The notes under the pieces were generated by a model, which was given only the letters and a program-made list of their open reading frames with translations, was not told where the DNA came from and searched no databases. Shown piece by piece: positions 1 through 9,600 of a DNA stretch of 40,369 nt. A program made the position numbers and the translations under genes. This DNA is from Phytophthora quininea (lineage: Eukaryota; Oomycota; Peronosporomycetes; Peronosporales; Peronosporaceae): assembly GCA_011947345.1 (NCBI GenBank), contig JAAVTG010000770.1:1-40369 (forward strand). Direction: 5' to 3'. The stretch's first letter is position 1; each line of letters starts with the position of its first letter.

Positions 1-1186
1 AAAAGAGGTAGCGGAGTGCACGCTTCTGGACGTTGGCCACGGGTCGCACTTTGAGCGTGCTCTCAAACAGCAGCCCAGACGTCGTGCCATCCACTCGGAA
101 CTCTTTCAACTTGGCCTTCGCATCAACTTCCACAGCGCCACCATTCGGCAGACCGACAATAGGCTTTTCAACAAACGGAGCTTTCTGAGAGCACAATCGC
201 AATTGTTCATGGAGCAGCAATTGGTACTCTCGTGGCTCAGGGAACACAACTGCCGGTTCTGCATCCATATCCACATCCTTGTCTTCAGAGGTTGACGGAC
301 AGCTAATAGTACTGGCGACGCTGCCCATGCTGGCGACGTCGTTAGTGCTGAAGCTGCGGCGCATGCTGTCTCCACTCGACATCGACGACATCGACGACAT
401 CGCAAGCCCGTGCTTGGTCCAGCCTCGTTTAGGAGGCCCTGTTAGCTCGAACACAAACGGCGCATTCACTGGGTCGTAGTTGTGGGTGCAGGCTGATGCG
501 TTGAAATACGTGATGGCACCGTCCACACTGGTGCTGTGTCCATAGCCTTCATGGACGTGGCCAAATACATGCAGCTTTGGTCGAACCCGACTTTCCACTT
601 CTTTGAGGAGGTCGGAGCAGCCGACTCGCTGGTACCCAACCAGGTCTCCATGGCCCATGGGCGGTGTGTGTGTCACTAACACATCCGTGTCGGTCGGAAT
701 CCGACGCCAATGCTGCCGTAGCGGCTCCCTCTCGGTCGGTTGAAGGCCCAGTTGCAGAATTCTGGCTGCCATGGCGAGCCGTAGAAGAGGTAGCCTTCGA
801 TGAGCACTGCCTGATCCTCCAGATACAGTGCATTGGTGAGGAGTGCCCGCACCTCATCGGGGTCTGTCGCCAACAAACAAACTGTCGTCAATACAGCCTA
901 CATGCATCACATGTTGAGGGTTGTTATCCTCACCGTATTGCTGTTGGTGACCGTACTGGTGCCAGAACTGAGGGTAGAACTCGCGGTCGAACGTGGACTC
1001 GTGGTTGCCGGCAATCACGACCTTGTAACGGTGCGGCAGCCTGCCCAGGAACTCGTTGAACGCCAGCACCTCGCTGCGCTCGCCCGTGTCCGTAAAGTCC
1101 CCGGCGTGCACGAACACGTCGCCGTCCGGGATTGCCAGCGCCTGCTCGTGCAGCCCGTGGGTGTCCGACACGCACACCACCTTCAT
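1..1186 (-). CDS. MPPED-type calcineurin-like metallophosphoesterase, 3' end off the window
   Basis: Probably a metal-dependent phosphodiesterase of the MPPED1/MPPED2 family. Exon 1 is 1186-934, an intron lies at 933-864 (GTGAGG..GACAG), and exon 2 runs from 863 off the left edge. The family metal-site motifs appear in order: SDTHG near the N-terminus, GDFTD, GNHE, THTPP and GHVHEG; GSPWQPEFCNWAFN is the MPPED signature. The frame breaks once at 727-729 (minus-strand GGG): the family reading needs one more G to pass from NRPRG into EPLRQHW. After the phosphoesterase domain comes a Ser/Met-rich linker and at least 130 further residues that continue off the window; such a tail is absent from short MPPEDs. 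The start codon lies 98 bp from that of the divergent ZCCHC9-like gene, so they probably share a promoter. The family call is firm; substrate is unknown. Confidence 0.85.
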
Positions 1187-1284
1187 CGGAGCTGATAACC
1201 GTTGGCAAAATGGCCAGTACTTCTGACCGGTTAATACTTTTGTGTATTACGTCCTTTGACCAGTCAATTGGCAGGTTGACGACC

Positions 1285-2076
1285 ATGGTCGAGGAGCAGT
1301 CCGAGGAGCGCAAGCTGATCCTGCAGAAGCGGCGCGAGCTGCGCAAGGCCAAGAAGAGCAAGGCCAAGCAGTTCAAGCAGGAGAAGCAGCGCCAGCGCCG
1401 CGAGAAGAAGGCGGAGATCGTGGCGCGCATCCGCCAGAAGCGCGACGAGCACCAGCAGCAGAACGCGGCGGACGGCTGCTGGCTCTGCGGAGAGACGTCG
1501 CACCGCAAGCAGGACTGTCCGAACAGAGCGGCCGGAGACCTGACCAAGACGTGCTTCCAGTGCCGCCGACGCGGCCACACGTCGCACAACTGTCCGCAGA
1601 ATGGGGCCGGGTCGGCGTTGGCTCAAGGCCAGCAGCAGCAGGCCGCCGTCTGCTTCAATTGCGGCGCTGCCGACCACAGTCTTAGGGACTGCCCCAAGCC
1701 TAAGGAGAACGGAGGAGCCACCTACGCCACGTGCTTTGTGTGCGGCCAACAAGGACATCTCAGTAGCAAGTGCCCCCAGAACAAAATGGGCGTGTACCCC
1801 AAGGGCGGCTGCTGTAAGCTCTGCAAGAGCATCGAGCACCTGGCTAGAGATTGTCCTGTGGGGAACATCTCGATCGACGGCAGCAGTGGCGTCAAGAAGA
1901 ACAAGAAGACGACGTTTGCCGACGACGACGAGAACTATGTGGACAACAGTACCGACAAGACTGGAGACGCGCTGGACTCGTTCCAACTGGGCATTGAAGG
2001 GGAAGAGGACGAGGACAAGAAAGAAGAAGGCGGCAAGGCCAGCACTAGGAAGCGCATCAAAACGGTCAAGTTTTAG
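1285..2076 (+). CDS. ZCCHC9-like protein with five CCHC zinc knuckles
   Basis: Likely nucleolar or nuclear RNA-binding protein of 263 aa. The N-terminal ~60 residues are Lys/Arg/Glu/Gln-rich and probably a basic helix. Five C-x2-C-x4-H-x4-C knuckles follow: CWLCGETSHRKQDC, CFQCRRRGHTSHNC, CFNCGAADHSLRDC, CFVCGQQGHLSSKC and CKLCKSIEHLARDC. The last two and the glycine-rich spacer between them match the end of ZCCHC9. The C-terminus is acidic and ends in a basic patch. I chose the ATG at 1285 because the basic helix starts there; in-frame ATGs at 1213 and 1132 would add residues that overlap the neighbour's promoter and coding region. The stop is 64 bp from the convergent membrane-protein gene. 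No frame break is seen. Confidence 0.82.
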   Translation: MVEEQSEERKLILQKRRELRKAKKSKAKQFKQEKQRQRREKKAEIVARIRQKRDEHQQQNAADGCWLCGETSHRKQDCPNRAAGDLTKTCFQCRRRGHTSHNCPQNGAGSALAQGQQQQAAVCFNCGAADHSLRDCPKPKENGGATYATCFVCGQQGHLSSKCPQNKMGVYPKGGCCKLCKSIEHLARDCPVGNISIDGSSGVKKNKKTTFADDDENYVDNSTDKTGDALDSFQLGIEGEEDEDKKEEGGKASTRKRIKTVKF

Positions 2077-2140
2077 CAGCCCACTTACATAAAGATACCA
2101 CGTACTAGCAGCTATCCAGAGTCGTGCGTCGTTCATTTAT

Positions 2141-2874
2141 TCATTCCTCCTTCTTGGCCTGATTGCTCTTGAGTTCGTCCGGGTTGATGTCGTTCTTGCG
2201 CAGCAGCTCGTTGAACTCCTCATCGTACTTGTCTGTCTCGGGGTCTGCCACGCGCGGGCCGTGGTCCGGGTACTTGTCCTTGTAGCGCCTCAGCATGCTG
2301 GCGTGCAGCTCGTTCCAGCTGACGTTGTCCTCGGCGTCCTCCTTATCCTTCTTGTCGCGCAGTTCCTGCTCCACCTTCTTGAGCCCATCAAACAATTCCT
2401 TGGCGGCATTTTTCGAGCTCTTCTTTGTCTTTTTGCTCGTCGACTTCTTCTTGTCCATCGGCACCAGTTTAGAGCCTGAAAAATAAAATGTCAAATGGCA
2501 CATTGGGATCTACAGTCTCCATCGACTCCTCCTACCGTCCGTAACCAGCTCCTGGATCTCTTCGTCGCTCTCCTCCTCCTCCTCGTCTGAAGAGCTCTCC
2601 TGGATCAACTCGGACGACAGCGTCGGTCGGTGCTGCAGTAAAAACTCCAGTCAGTAGCCATTTAGCCACTTGCCATCGACAAATAAGTTGAGACCTCTGC
2701 CTGCCGCTCCTGCTGCATCGCCTCGTTGTCCAGCTGCCGATTGAACCAGCGCGCCGCCAGGAACATGAGCAGCAGCGCCACGTAGTACTTGGCCACGGGC
2801 GCCAGGATGTCCGCAAAGTCCCAGAGCGACCGCGGCGCCGGCGGCAGCTCGAGCCGCGTCGCATCCTCGTCCAT
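2141..2874 (-). CDS. Single-pass membrane protein with acidic and lysine-rich tail, unknown function
   Basis: Three exons: 2874-2695, 2632-2536 and 2475-2141. The introns are 2694-2633 (62 nt, GTCTCA..CTGCAG with a CTGAC branch-like site) and 2535-2476 (60 nt, GTAGGA..TTTCAG). The spliced frame gives 203 aa. Visible: a short N-terminus, one hydrophobic segment (about residues 26-45, VAKYYVALLLMFLAARWF), a Glu/Asp cluster (SSSDEEEEESDEEIQE), then a Lys/Ser-rich stretch and a charged helical C-terminus ending KKEE. I do not recognise the family. The first donor GTCTCA is unusual, but the splice restores a continuous charged frame. The start codon is 73 bp from the divergent kinase start. Confidence 0.65.
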
Positions 2875-2928
2875 CGTCAAACTGGTACCCAACTGGTACA
2901 AACCGTTTTTTGAAGCAAGCACTAAGCA

Positions 2929-2944
2929 GCATTCCAATTCCGAC
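2929..2944 (+). promoter_or_regulatory. Initiator-like element for the kinase gene
   Basis: GCATTCCAATTCCGAC resembles the core of the oomycete initiator (CATTYYNCAATTT-like) and lies just upstream of the kinase ATG at 2948. It sits inside the 73-bp gap between two divergent start codons. Similarity only. Confidence 0.35.
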
Positions 2945-2947
2945 GCG

Positions 2948-4341
2948 ATGGGCAACCAACCTTCGGCGCAGGCGTTGCTGGAGCCAGAGGACGCCGCGCG
3001 ACAGGTTCTGCGCGACTCGCGCAATGCTCGAGTGCTGGACCTGCCGTCGGACGCGTCGGCAGTCTCCCAAGCGCCCAACTCTGGCGGAGACGCGACGGCG
3101 AGCGCTTTCGAAGCGTCGAGTCAAGGTCTTGGGTCGACGACCAGTCCCGCTGCGCCGAGACGCAGGATCCAGGACTTTTACGACCTGCAGAGCGAGCAAC
3201 TTGGCCGGTAGAGTGCTGTTGGCCTTAAACAAGTGTGCATTCTTGTCGCCTGCGAGGCACTAACTAGGGTATTGCTACAGCGGCCATTACGCAGTGGTGA
3301 CGCGCGGACGCTGCCGCCGCACGGGGCGTCCGGTGGCTATCAAAAGATCAAGCGGTTCCTCACAGACCCAAAGAGATTGAAGGCTGAGATCGCTGCGCTG
3401 CGACGCGTCAAGCAGCACTCGAACATCGTCGAGCTCATCGACGTGTTCGAGACCACGAAGAGGTGCATCTGGTGCTGGAACTGTGCACCGGAGGAGAGCT
3501 CTTCGAGCGACTCGCGGATAAAGGAGCGTACTCGGAGGCAGACTGTGTTCGTCATGTGAGAGACATGGCTCGCGCAGTACAGTACTTACACGAGTGCGAG
3601 TCTGGAGAAAGGTTGCTGCGTGACGCCAGTACTGACGGGTTGGTTGTTGTTTGTTGCAGTTGTGGCATTGTCCATCGCGATCTGAAGCCGGAGAATATAC
3701 TGCTATCGACGCCGGATGACCAGGACGCGGTCGTGAAGGTTGCGGACTTCGGGCTAGCCAAGGTGTTCACTGGCATTAGTCTTAAGACCAAGTGCGGCAC
3801 ATGGGGATACTCGGCTCCAGAGATGATCTCTGGCTCAGGGTCAACCTTCGGATACGACGATAAGGTGGATTCCTGGAGTCTTGGCACCATTTTGTACATT
3901 CTGCTGTGTGGTTACCACCCGTTCGACCCCGAGGGTGAACGCTCGGACAACGAAATGATTGCGAGCATCAAGGCTTGCAGCTACGATTTTGATGAGGCTG
4001 GCTGGGGGACTATCAGCGACGGGGCCAAGGACCTGGTGCGTCACCTGCTGGTTCTCGACCCCGATGACCGATTCAGCATGAAGGAAGTGCTCGATCACCC
4101 GTGGATTAACGAGTCTGCGGCAATGCCCATCTCGGAGTTTCCGCTGTCGCCGACAATCCACCACGACCTGGCAAAGTTTCGTGAGCAGACGAAGCAAAAG
4201 GTACTGAGGCGAGCGATTTCGCTACTTGACCAATGCATTGCACATGGCAACGTACTAACCGATCCTGACGTTGTGCGTGTTGGTCTGGGCGGACTTGCCT
4301 CTGTAGTTGGGTTTTGGTTCGTTCGGCGAGCACGACGATGA
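2948..4341 (+). CDS. CaMK-group Ser/Thr protein kinase with myristoylation-type N-terminus and C-terminal membrane segment
   Basis: Exons 2948-3207, 3281-3593 and 3660-4341; introns 3208-3280 (GTAGAG..CTACAG) and 3594-3659 (GTGCGA..TTGCAG). The spliced product is about 418 aa once two single-base gaps are allowed for: at 3342-3345 (AAAA, the catalytic VAIKK needs AAAAA) and near 3460 (TTKEVHLV needs GG). Kinase landmarks are all present: glycine loop LGRGHYAVV, HRDLKPEN, DFG, SAPEM (APE), and the CaMK-like stretch WSLGTILYILLCGYHPFD. No EF-hands are seen, so it is not a CDPK. The protein begins MGNQPS, which fits an N-myristoylation signal, and ends with a ~20-residue hydrophobic stretch (VGLGGLASVVGFWF) followed by RRARR, like a tail anchor. 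The membrane placement is inferred. Confidence 0.85.
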
Positions 4342-4904
4342 CGATGAAGCCAACTGAGAGCAGCTAGAGACAGTCGTATCAAAGCAACAACAGCAAAAAT
4401 ATTTAACCCGAATCGCGTGGTCTTGACTTGAGCTGCTGCTTCTCTCCGGTGGTGAAAGCTCTCTATTCCAACAAATCTCACGCTTCGATGATCGGCGATC
4501 GCAAAAAGAAAGTAAGGCCAGGGAGACAGACCCCAGCAGTATGTCCTGCCAATGCGTCTCTCACATCGCAGCTAGAAACAATACGTTTACGCGTTTAATG
4601 TGCTTTGAAGACGGACTTGAGCCAGTCCGCCATGTGCATTCGCGTTATATCGTTCGCGAGGCTTCTTGGTGGCGAGTCTATCCAAAGCTTTGGTTGAGTG
4701 GATATTCAGTGCCGCTGCAAGTAGACGCACGTGGCGAGGAAGTTGTCAAGGTGTATTATACATCAAAGAACCGCCAGCTGGACCACAAATCGCAGGCGTG
4801 TAACCCTGCGCGAAAGCCCTTCATGGACGCGAATCCTCACGCAAACCTCGATACGGAAGCCGTGTGGAGTGTGTCGCGGCGTCGCCCAGTCATTTCAGTG
4901 CGGC

Positions 4905-4920
4905 GCTCATTTCCACATCA
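4905..4920 (+). promoter_or_regulatory. Oomycete-type initiator element
   Basis: GCTCATTTCCACATCA begins with a perfect GCTCATT and continues with pyrimidines as in the oomycete consensus GCTCATTYYNCAWTTT. It is 38 bp upstream of the ATG at 4958 and decides the start of the small CxxC gene in favour of that ATG over the upstream in-frame ATG at 4541. Confidence 0.55.
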
Positions 4921-4957
4921 GACCTCGATCGACAGGAAGGAACGTGGCGGCGAGTAC

Positions 4958-5338
4958 ATGGGCATCGCGATCGTGGCCGCCATCCAGGAGAAGACCCAGT
5001 GGGTGGTGTCCAAGCTCTCGCTCAGGAGACTGCGCTCCAGGAAGTGGTCGCGTAAGATGGAGGCGGCGGAGCTGCAGTCAGTGGCGCTCGCGGGCGCTAG
5101 TAGAGGCTTCTCGGGGCCGTCCCAGCCGTGCAACACCTTTTCGCGCACCCCGTCAGGGGCCTACCACGAGCAGTGGACAGACAGCTCCGGCGGGGGCAGC
5201 GTCGTCTCGGACGGCAAGTGGCAGACGTGCAGCATGTGCGAGCGCACCTTCATGCCGCTGAGCATGAGTCGGCAGCTCTCGGGCTTTTGCTCGCTGGACT
5301 GCAGGTCTGCCTACACGCTCGGACGTGGCAAGCCCTAA
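4958..5338 (+). CDS. Small CxxC zinc-binding-like protein, unknown function
   Basis: 126 aa beginning MGIAIVAAIQEKTQ. A basic segment (LSLRRLRSRKWSRKM) is followed by a Ser/Gly-rich linker and a C-terminal Cys cluster, CSMCERTF..FCSLDC, which fits a four-Cys zinc site (C-x2-C..C-x3-C). No family is recognised. The frame is open back to 4541 (265 aa), but the upstream part has no recognisable protein character and the initiator-like element at 4905-4920 supports the short form. If the long form is right, the initiator match is coincidental. Confidence 0.55.
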   Translation: MGIAIVAAIQEKTQWVVSKLSLRRLRSRKWSRKMEAAELQSVALAGASRGFSGPSQPCNTFSRTPSGAYHEQWTDSSGGGSVVSDGKWQTCSMCERTFMPLSMSRQLSGFCSLDCRSAYTLGRGKP

Positions 5339-5520
5339 GCAGCAGCAGCGGCGGTGGCAGCGACACTATTTAGCGTTGAACCAAGACGCCGCTAACATGA
5401 ATGTACTGATAGCATTGATCACGCCTCAAGTTGCCTTTTTCAAACTGGATGGCTACATTTTCTCTTTCGCACTCCCATTGGAAGAAACGTAAGGTTGACC
5501 AAGCAACCAGGTCGTCCACC

Positions 5521-6993
5521 ATGGCCAAGTCGCTGAACCCCATGGAGGCCTACCGGCGCGAGCAGAAGAAGAAGGTGCGCGTGCATGTTGTTCTGCGTCG
5601 TCAAGAGTGTTTATCTCACCCATTTGCCCATTGATCTCGCGCTGGTGGACGCGCTTTCAGGAGCTCAAGAAGCACCGCCTGGAGCGGCAGAAGGACAAGC
5701 AGGCCAAGCTCAGCCAGTTGGACCCTTCGCAGCTCCGGGAGCAAATCAAGAACCTGGACAGACAAGTGGCCAGCAACCCCACGGATGGGCCCACCAAGAA
5801 GCGCAAGCAGGAGCTCGAGGACACGCTGCGCGCAGTGGTCAAGAAGCAGAAGGAGGTCAGAGACGACGTCTACGGTGCAGTCTTGTAACAGGAGGGGAAA
5901 ACTAACGAGTGTTGGCGGTGCAGGTGGCAGAGGAGGATAAAAGGAAGCAAGCGGAGGCACCTCCGCCGCCCATGAGTATGGCGCAACTGAAGGAGGCCAA
6001 CAAGGAGAAATTCCAGAACCCCGAGGTGGGAGAACGACGGTTTGCTTGGAGAAAGTTGCTGCGGAGGCTGACGAGCGTTTGTTTTGCGGTGTTAGAACTC
6101 AGTGTACTATCACCCGACGCTGAACCCGTTTGGCGCACCGCCGCCAGGAATGCCGCAGGTGTATCGGAGCACGCCGCCAGCCCCTGCCGCACTTCCTAGC
6201 AATGCTCCTCGAGGACACCCACTTCCGTCGCCGAGACGGGGAGGACAACCCCGACAGCAGCATAGAAATCACATCCCGCCACCGTCACTCCCACCAGAGG
6301 AAAGTCCTCGAGGCTCTTTAGGATCGGTGCAAACGCCTCGAAGACGGCCAGGCAAACGGCCACCACTGCCATCAGGCCCTCCGCCGCCGGGGACGATCCA
6401 AGTGCCTCCAAGACCACCACTTCCCAGCGGGCCGGTTCCCCTGCGACCACCGCCACCGCCGCCTGCTCAAGCCCGAGTCTCCGTTGGAATACCCCCGCCT
6501 CCGCCTCCTCCTCCACAGCCCAGATCGATGGTCGCCGACCAAGTTATGCCTCCACCACCACCTCCCCTTTCAGCAATGATTGAAATAGTAGATGAAGACG
6601 CAACAATGAGTATGGCTGATGACAGCGTCGTGGCCCCTATCCACCTGTGGACAAACCTGACTCGCGGACACTGGAGGAGATCGAGATGGACGAGGAGGCA
6701 GCAGAGCGCGCTGCTGAAGGTCGGGCGCAACTGCGGTCGCTGATCCCCGTTGCCTTGCGCGTGCAACGTCAGTCTCCTGCCGCACCGGGCTCGAATGCCA
6801 TCGCAGGACATTCCGTCCCAGCTCCACGTCGACCAGCCCCGCTGTGATGCTGCCAGTGCCTCGACCAACCATGCCGTTAGTCCGACCTCCTCCACCACCG
6901 CCAAAGCCAGCAGCGAAATCTGCAGAATCGACAGGTACTTTCGCGTCCAAGGAGTTTGACGCCTTCATGGATGAAGTCCAAGATATGTTATAG
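5521..6993 (+). CDS. WBP11: WBP11 (WW-domain-binding protein 11), spliceosome-associated
   Basis: Nuclear splicing factor homologue. Exons: 5521-5574, 5661-5874, 5931-6025 and 6096-6993. The intron between exons 2 and 3 could instead be 5869-5923; both give an open frame, and an ACTAAC branch-like site lies at 5901. Residues 1-90 carry the WBP11 N-terminal helix (SLNPMEAYRREQKKKELKKH, then the KKRKQELEDTLR region). The middle is strongly proline-rich with PPPPPP and PPGMP runs, which are WW-domain ligands. The C-terminus retains the family's LIPVALRVQR and the final FDAFMDEVQDML. Two one-base gaps break the frame: CCCC at 6634-6637 and CCCC at 6837-6840. With both, exon 4 is exactly 300 codons and the protein about 420 aa. 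The stop is followed at once by a fragment of another gene. Confidence 0.85.
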
Positions 6994-7290
6994 AAGACCA
7001 GAAGCAGAGCTTTGAGTTGGCGACGCGCCAGACGCGATACCAATCCCGGTACATTGAAGAGGAGCCAGTCATCGAGTACGTGTACAGGCCCCAGCACGCA
7101 GCAGCGCCTCGCAACGATCTGGTGCGGAGGATGGAGCAGCTCAACATGGCTGCCGAGACTGAGTACCAGTTCCCGAGCAAGATGAACGCCAGCGCTCACT
7201 CTCGACACCAGCAAGTGTCTGGCGACCCCAGCACGTCCACCTCAGGGCTGGACTCGAGCTGGGAAGATTATTAAACACAGATTTTTCTTC
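6994..7290 (+). pseudogene. Detached 3' end of a START-FYVE gene
   Basis: From about 6994 the sequence matches the last exon part of the START-FYVE gene at 36706-36990 in the same orientation. Shared peptide landmarks are ELATRQ, PRYIEEEPVIEY, NDLVRRMEQLNMAAET and SKMNAS. Nucleotide similarity is clear but lower than for the secreted-protein duplication, so this copy is older. No START or FYVE domain is present here. It could produce an 85-residue peptide from the ATG at 7017 but is more likely a remnant. It abuts the WBP11 stop codon. Confidence 0.8.
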
Positions 7291-7333
7291 TTGTTGGTCT
7301 CGCCATATTCTAGTGCGCCAGGACGAGGAACTT

Positions 7334-7366
7334 CATCTGCGGCGGATGGCGAATTGGAGAATGAGG
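7334..7366 (-). promoter_or_regulatory. Orphan lipoxygenase promoter with truncated start
   Basis: Minus-strand CCTCATTCTCCAATTC at 7366-7351 is the same initiator as that of the lipoxygenase at 38721. The ATG at 7336-7334 follows, but the reading frame stops after eight codons because the duplication ends there. If active, it would transcribe antisense into the START-FYVE fragment and WBP11. Confidence 0.7.
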
Positions 7367-7805
7367 GATCTGCTTCCTGCTTCAGACGCTTCAGAGCGGC
7401 GTGTCCTAGGCTACCGCTGGGCTGCTGGGGTCATCGGTGGACAAGTGGCGCCATGTCAACGCAATCGCCGGCTATAACTTTGAAGTGGACTTGAGGGGCT
7501 ATTGCTAATGATTGCCTCCTCCAAGCTCGATACGGGCGCGCCGCCGCTTCTCCTGATCGACGACTGGGTCCTGCTGTCGACTTCTTCGTCACTGCGGACA
7601 GGATACTCCAGGTATGCACCTCCCGGCCTCTGCAGCGACACTGTTGAGGCCGACGGCACTGCCCCGAATCGAAAGAAACTGCGCATCGGCAGAAGACAAA
7701 CAAGCCTCTAACGCTTCGGAAATGAATCGATTCCTCACAATGAGGATACTAGCACGATGCAACTAACTCTACGGTCGACACTGCAGCAATTCGGTCCCAC
7801 GTCGA

Positions 7806-8268
7806 CTAGTACGCCTGCTTTGTGCCGCTCGTTGACGGCAGCAATTCGTCCGTGACACCCGAGACGCCCTTGCCTGGCTTACCGCCCCCGACGGGAAGCT
7901 TATCAGTGACCCCGCCGATGGGAAGCTTATCGGTGACTCCGCTGACGGGGAGCTTGTCGGTGACCGAGTTTGCACCGCCGACGCCGTTGGCGGTCGAGTC
8001 TGTGCTGGGAACGCCCGACGGTAGCAGCTTGGCCGCGCCGTCGGCGCCACCAGGGACCGTCTTGGTGATGGAGTTGACCCCGTTGAGTCCGTCGAGGCCT
8101 GGCACGCCCGCAATGGTGGGTAGTTGCGGCGTGGTGGTGCGCCCTTGCCTCCAGGAAGTCCCGCGAAATCGTAGCCGGCGCCGGATCGCAGCAGCTTGCG
8201 CTCCGAGGTGGAGGCGACGATGCACTGGATCGCGGCGGCAAGAAGAGCGAGATGGAGAAGACCTTCAT
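7806..8268 (-). CDS. Small secreted repeat protein, copy 1 (frame-broken)
   Basis: Paralogue of the gene at 37815-38281. The ATG at 8268 opens a signal-peptide-like stretch, but the frame needs one extra base near 8253-8257 (CTCCATCTCG) to reach the hydrophobic ALLAAAIQCIVAS region. A 4-nt gap after GGGCG near 8150 breaks it again. The mature part is Gly/Val/Pro-rich with two or three VTDKLPVGG-like repeats and ends GTKQAY. It has no cysteines in the mature part and no canonical RxLR motif (ERKLLR is the nearest). Unless the 4-nt gap is an assembly error, this copy is probably a pseudogene. Initiator-like element on the minus strand at 8334-8319. Confidence 0.65.
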
Positions 8269-8588
8269 GGTAGGTAGAAGTTGGGGAGGTAGCTTGTGTA
8301 GCTTGTCCGCTGGGGAGACGAAGTGGAAATGAGTGTGTTGTGAGCGCACCGATCGCCTCGATTCGTCGTCGGGGATCACCTGCACCGCAAACAGGCGCGA
8401 AGTCTCGACCAGGTGAGCTCGCAACCACCTGCGGACGTAGCGCCTCGCGTGGATACTTCCATTTGGCAGCAATGAATGCCGCCAACGCGTACATGTGGCG
8501 TTTCCAATAACATTTCAAACACCGCCGAGCTGTGGATAGCTATACCCACCACAGATCGGCGACATCGGGCTTGTCTTATCGGATTAAC

Positions 8589-8606
8589 GGTGTGAGTGTT
8601 CACACC
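8589..8606. repeat. 18-bp perfect palindromic element
   Basis: GGTGTGAGTGTTCACACC: seven-base arms GGTGTGA/TCACACC around a four-base centre. The second copy is at 37477-37494. It is about 320 bp upstream of each secreted-protein gene and could be a dimeric-regulator site; its presence in both copies follows from the duplication and is not independent evidence. Confidence 0.5.
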
Positions 8607-8747
8607 ATACGTCCATGCTTGGAAGCTGCGCCGCCCATGCCAAGTTGCTGTCTTTGATCTTGGGCATCATACATGTACAAATGTAGCCATTCTCATTCAC
8701 AAAATTCATGTTAACTTTCAAGCGAGCTATTGCAACATTTCGCCGAG

Positions 8748-9069
8748 ATGGCGCCTTCCGATGCCGAGAGCCGCCCCATGTTCGCTATGCTGTGCGCCAA
8801 CATCGTGAACCGCAGCACGGAGGCGCATGACCACCTGCACGCCGCGGGGCTTCGCGTGTGCTCGTTCGGTGCTGGCAACCGCGTGCGCTTCCCGGGTCCG
8901 TCCGTACGACCCGCGCATCTACGAGTTCTTCACGCCCTACGAGACCATGTACCGGGAGCTCAAGGCCGAGAACGCCGAGCTATTCACGAGGAACGGCGTG
9001 CTGTCCATGCTAGATAAGACGACATGCGCGACCAATACGTGCTCTGGACGCTCCAGCGCTGGCGTTGAA
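8748..9069 (+). pseudogene. SSU72-like RNA polymerase II CTD phosphatase, N-terminal part only, frame-broken
   Basis: SSU72 removes phosphate from Ser5/Ser7 of the polymerase II CTD. The N-terminus shows the family's CX5R loop in CANIVNRSTEAH, then AGLRVCSFGAGNRVRFPGPS, and, in another frame, YDPRIYEFFTPYETMYRELK and ELFTRNGVLSMLD. The frame shift near 8902 is +1 or -2. After MLD another shift would be needed, and the conserved FEERV and NHEEA blocks of SSU72 are not found downstream. So this is a partial or decayed copy, or a gene with several errors; catalytic Cys and Arg are retained. Confidence 0.6.
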
Positions 9070-9109
9070 ATTTGAGCGATGAATGACGAAGGTGCGCCGC
9101 TGTCGACGA

Positions 9110-9600
9110 AAGGTCTCTGATCACTTGCAGTGGTGCTGCCTTCACAGACCTATTCGACAAGATTGCGGGACCATAGCTCATACATGTCGTCAAGGAGCTG
9201 CCGTGCATCGCTGTGTCTGGACCACCAAACATCACAAGCATCAAGACGGCGAAGAGGCTTTGGGTCGCTCTGGCACATGGAGACGTGAGTTCCCACGAGC
9301 GGACATGCCACAACTCAATGAAGTATGAACCGCTGAATCCCAGCAATCAACGAGGCAGGCTTGGTGGAAGCTGTTACTATTGACCGTGAGATCGACGGAA
9401 TTGCTATCAAGGATATTGCAGCAGAGCGGATGCGCCTCAACGGACCGTTGACATTGTGAGTCGGATGGAGCGTTCCGTCGTCTGCTGATCGCTCATTCGC
9501 TTGCGACACCTAGTGAATCGGCGACCGAAGATCTGGAGCCAGCGCAGAACCTGATCCACGAATACAAGCTAAAGAGTGATGTTTGCAGAAAGGTGAAGGA
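9110..9600 (+). other. Exon-like stretches of an unidentified gene, probably decayed
   Basis: Three stretches read like coding exons joined by GT..AG introns: about 9131-9282 (VVKELPCIAVSGPPNI and AKRLWVALAHGD, then GTGAGT, with an in-frame TAG near 9173), about 9344-9456 (INEAGLVEAVTIDREIDG and IAAERMRLNGPLT, then GTGAGT), and about 9513-9590 (ESATEDLEPAQNLIHEYK). I cannot name the protein. It lies between the broken SSU72-like gene and MCM9 and may be a continuation of neither. Confidence 0.35.

Larger units (their letters stand above)
7311..8665. repeat. Left arm of a ~1.35 kb inverted duplication (partner 37434-38772)
   Basis: The reverse complement of this stretch reads almost identically at 37434-38772. 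It contains the promoter and first codons of the lipoxygenase gene, the secreted-protein gene, an 18-bp palindrome and a small remnant of the START-FYVE tail. Differences are a few substitutions and small indels, including a 4-nt gap. One boundary falls about seven codons inside the lipoxygenase reading frame. The arms are about 29 kb apart in opposite orientation. Confidence 0.93.

Noticed and set aside
1264..2136. 290-codon Leu/Ala-rich minus-strand frame opposite the zinc-knuckle gene
   Set aside because: Shadow of the high-GC third codon positions of the plus-strand gene.
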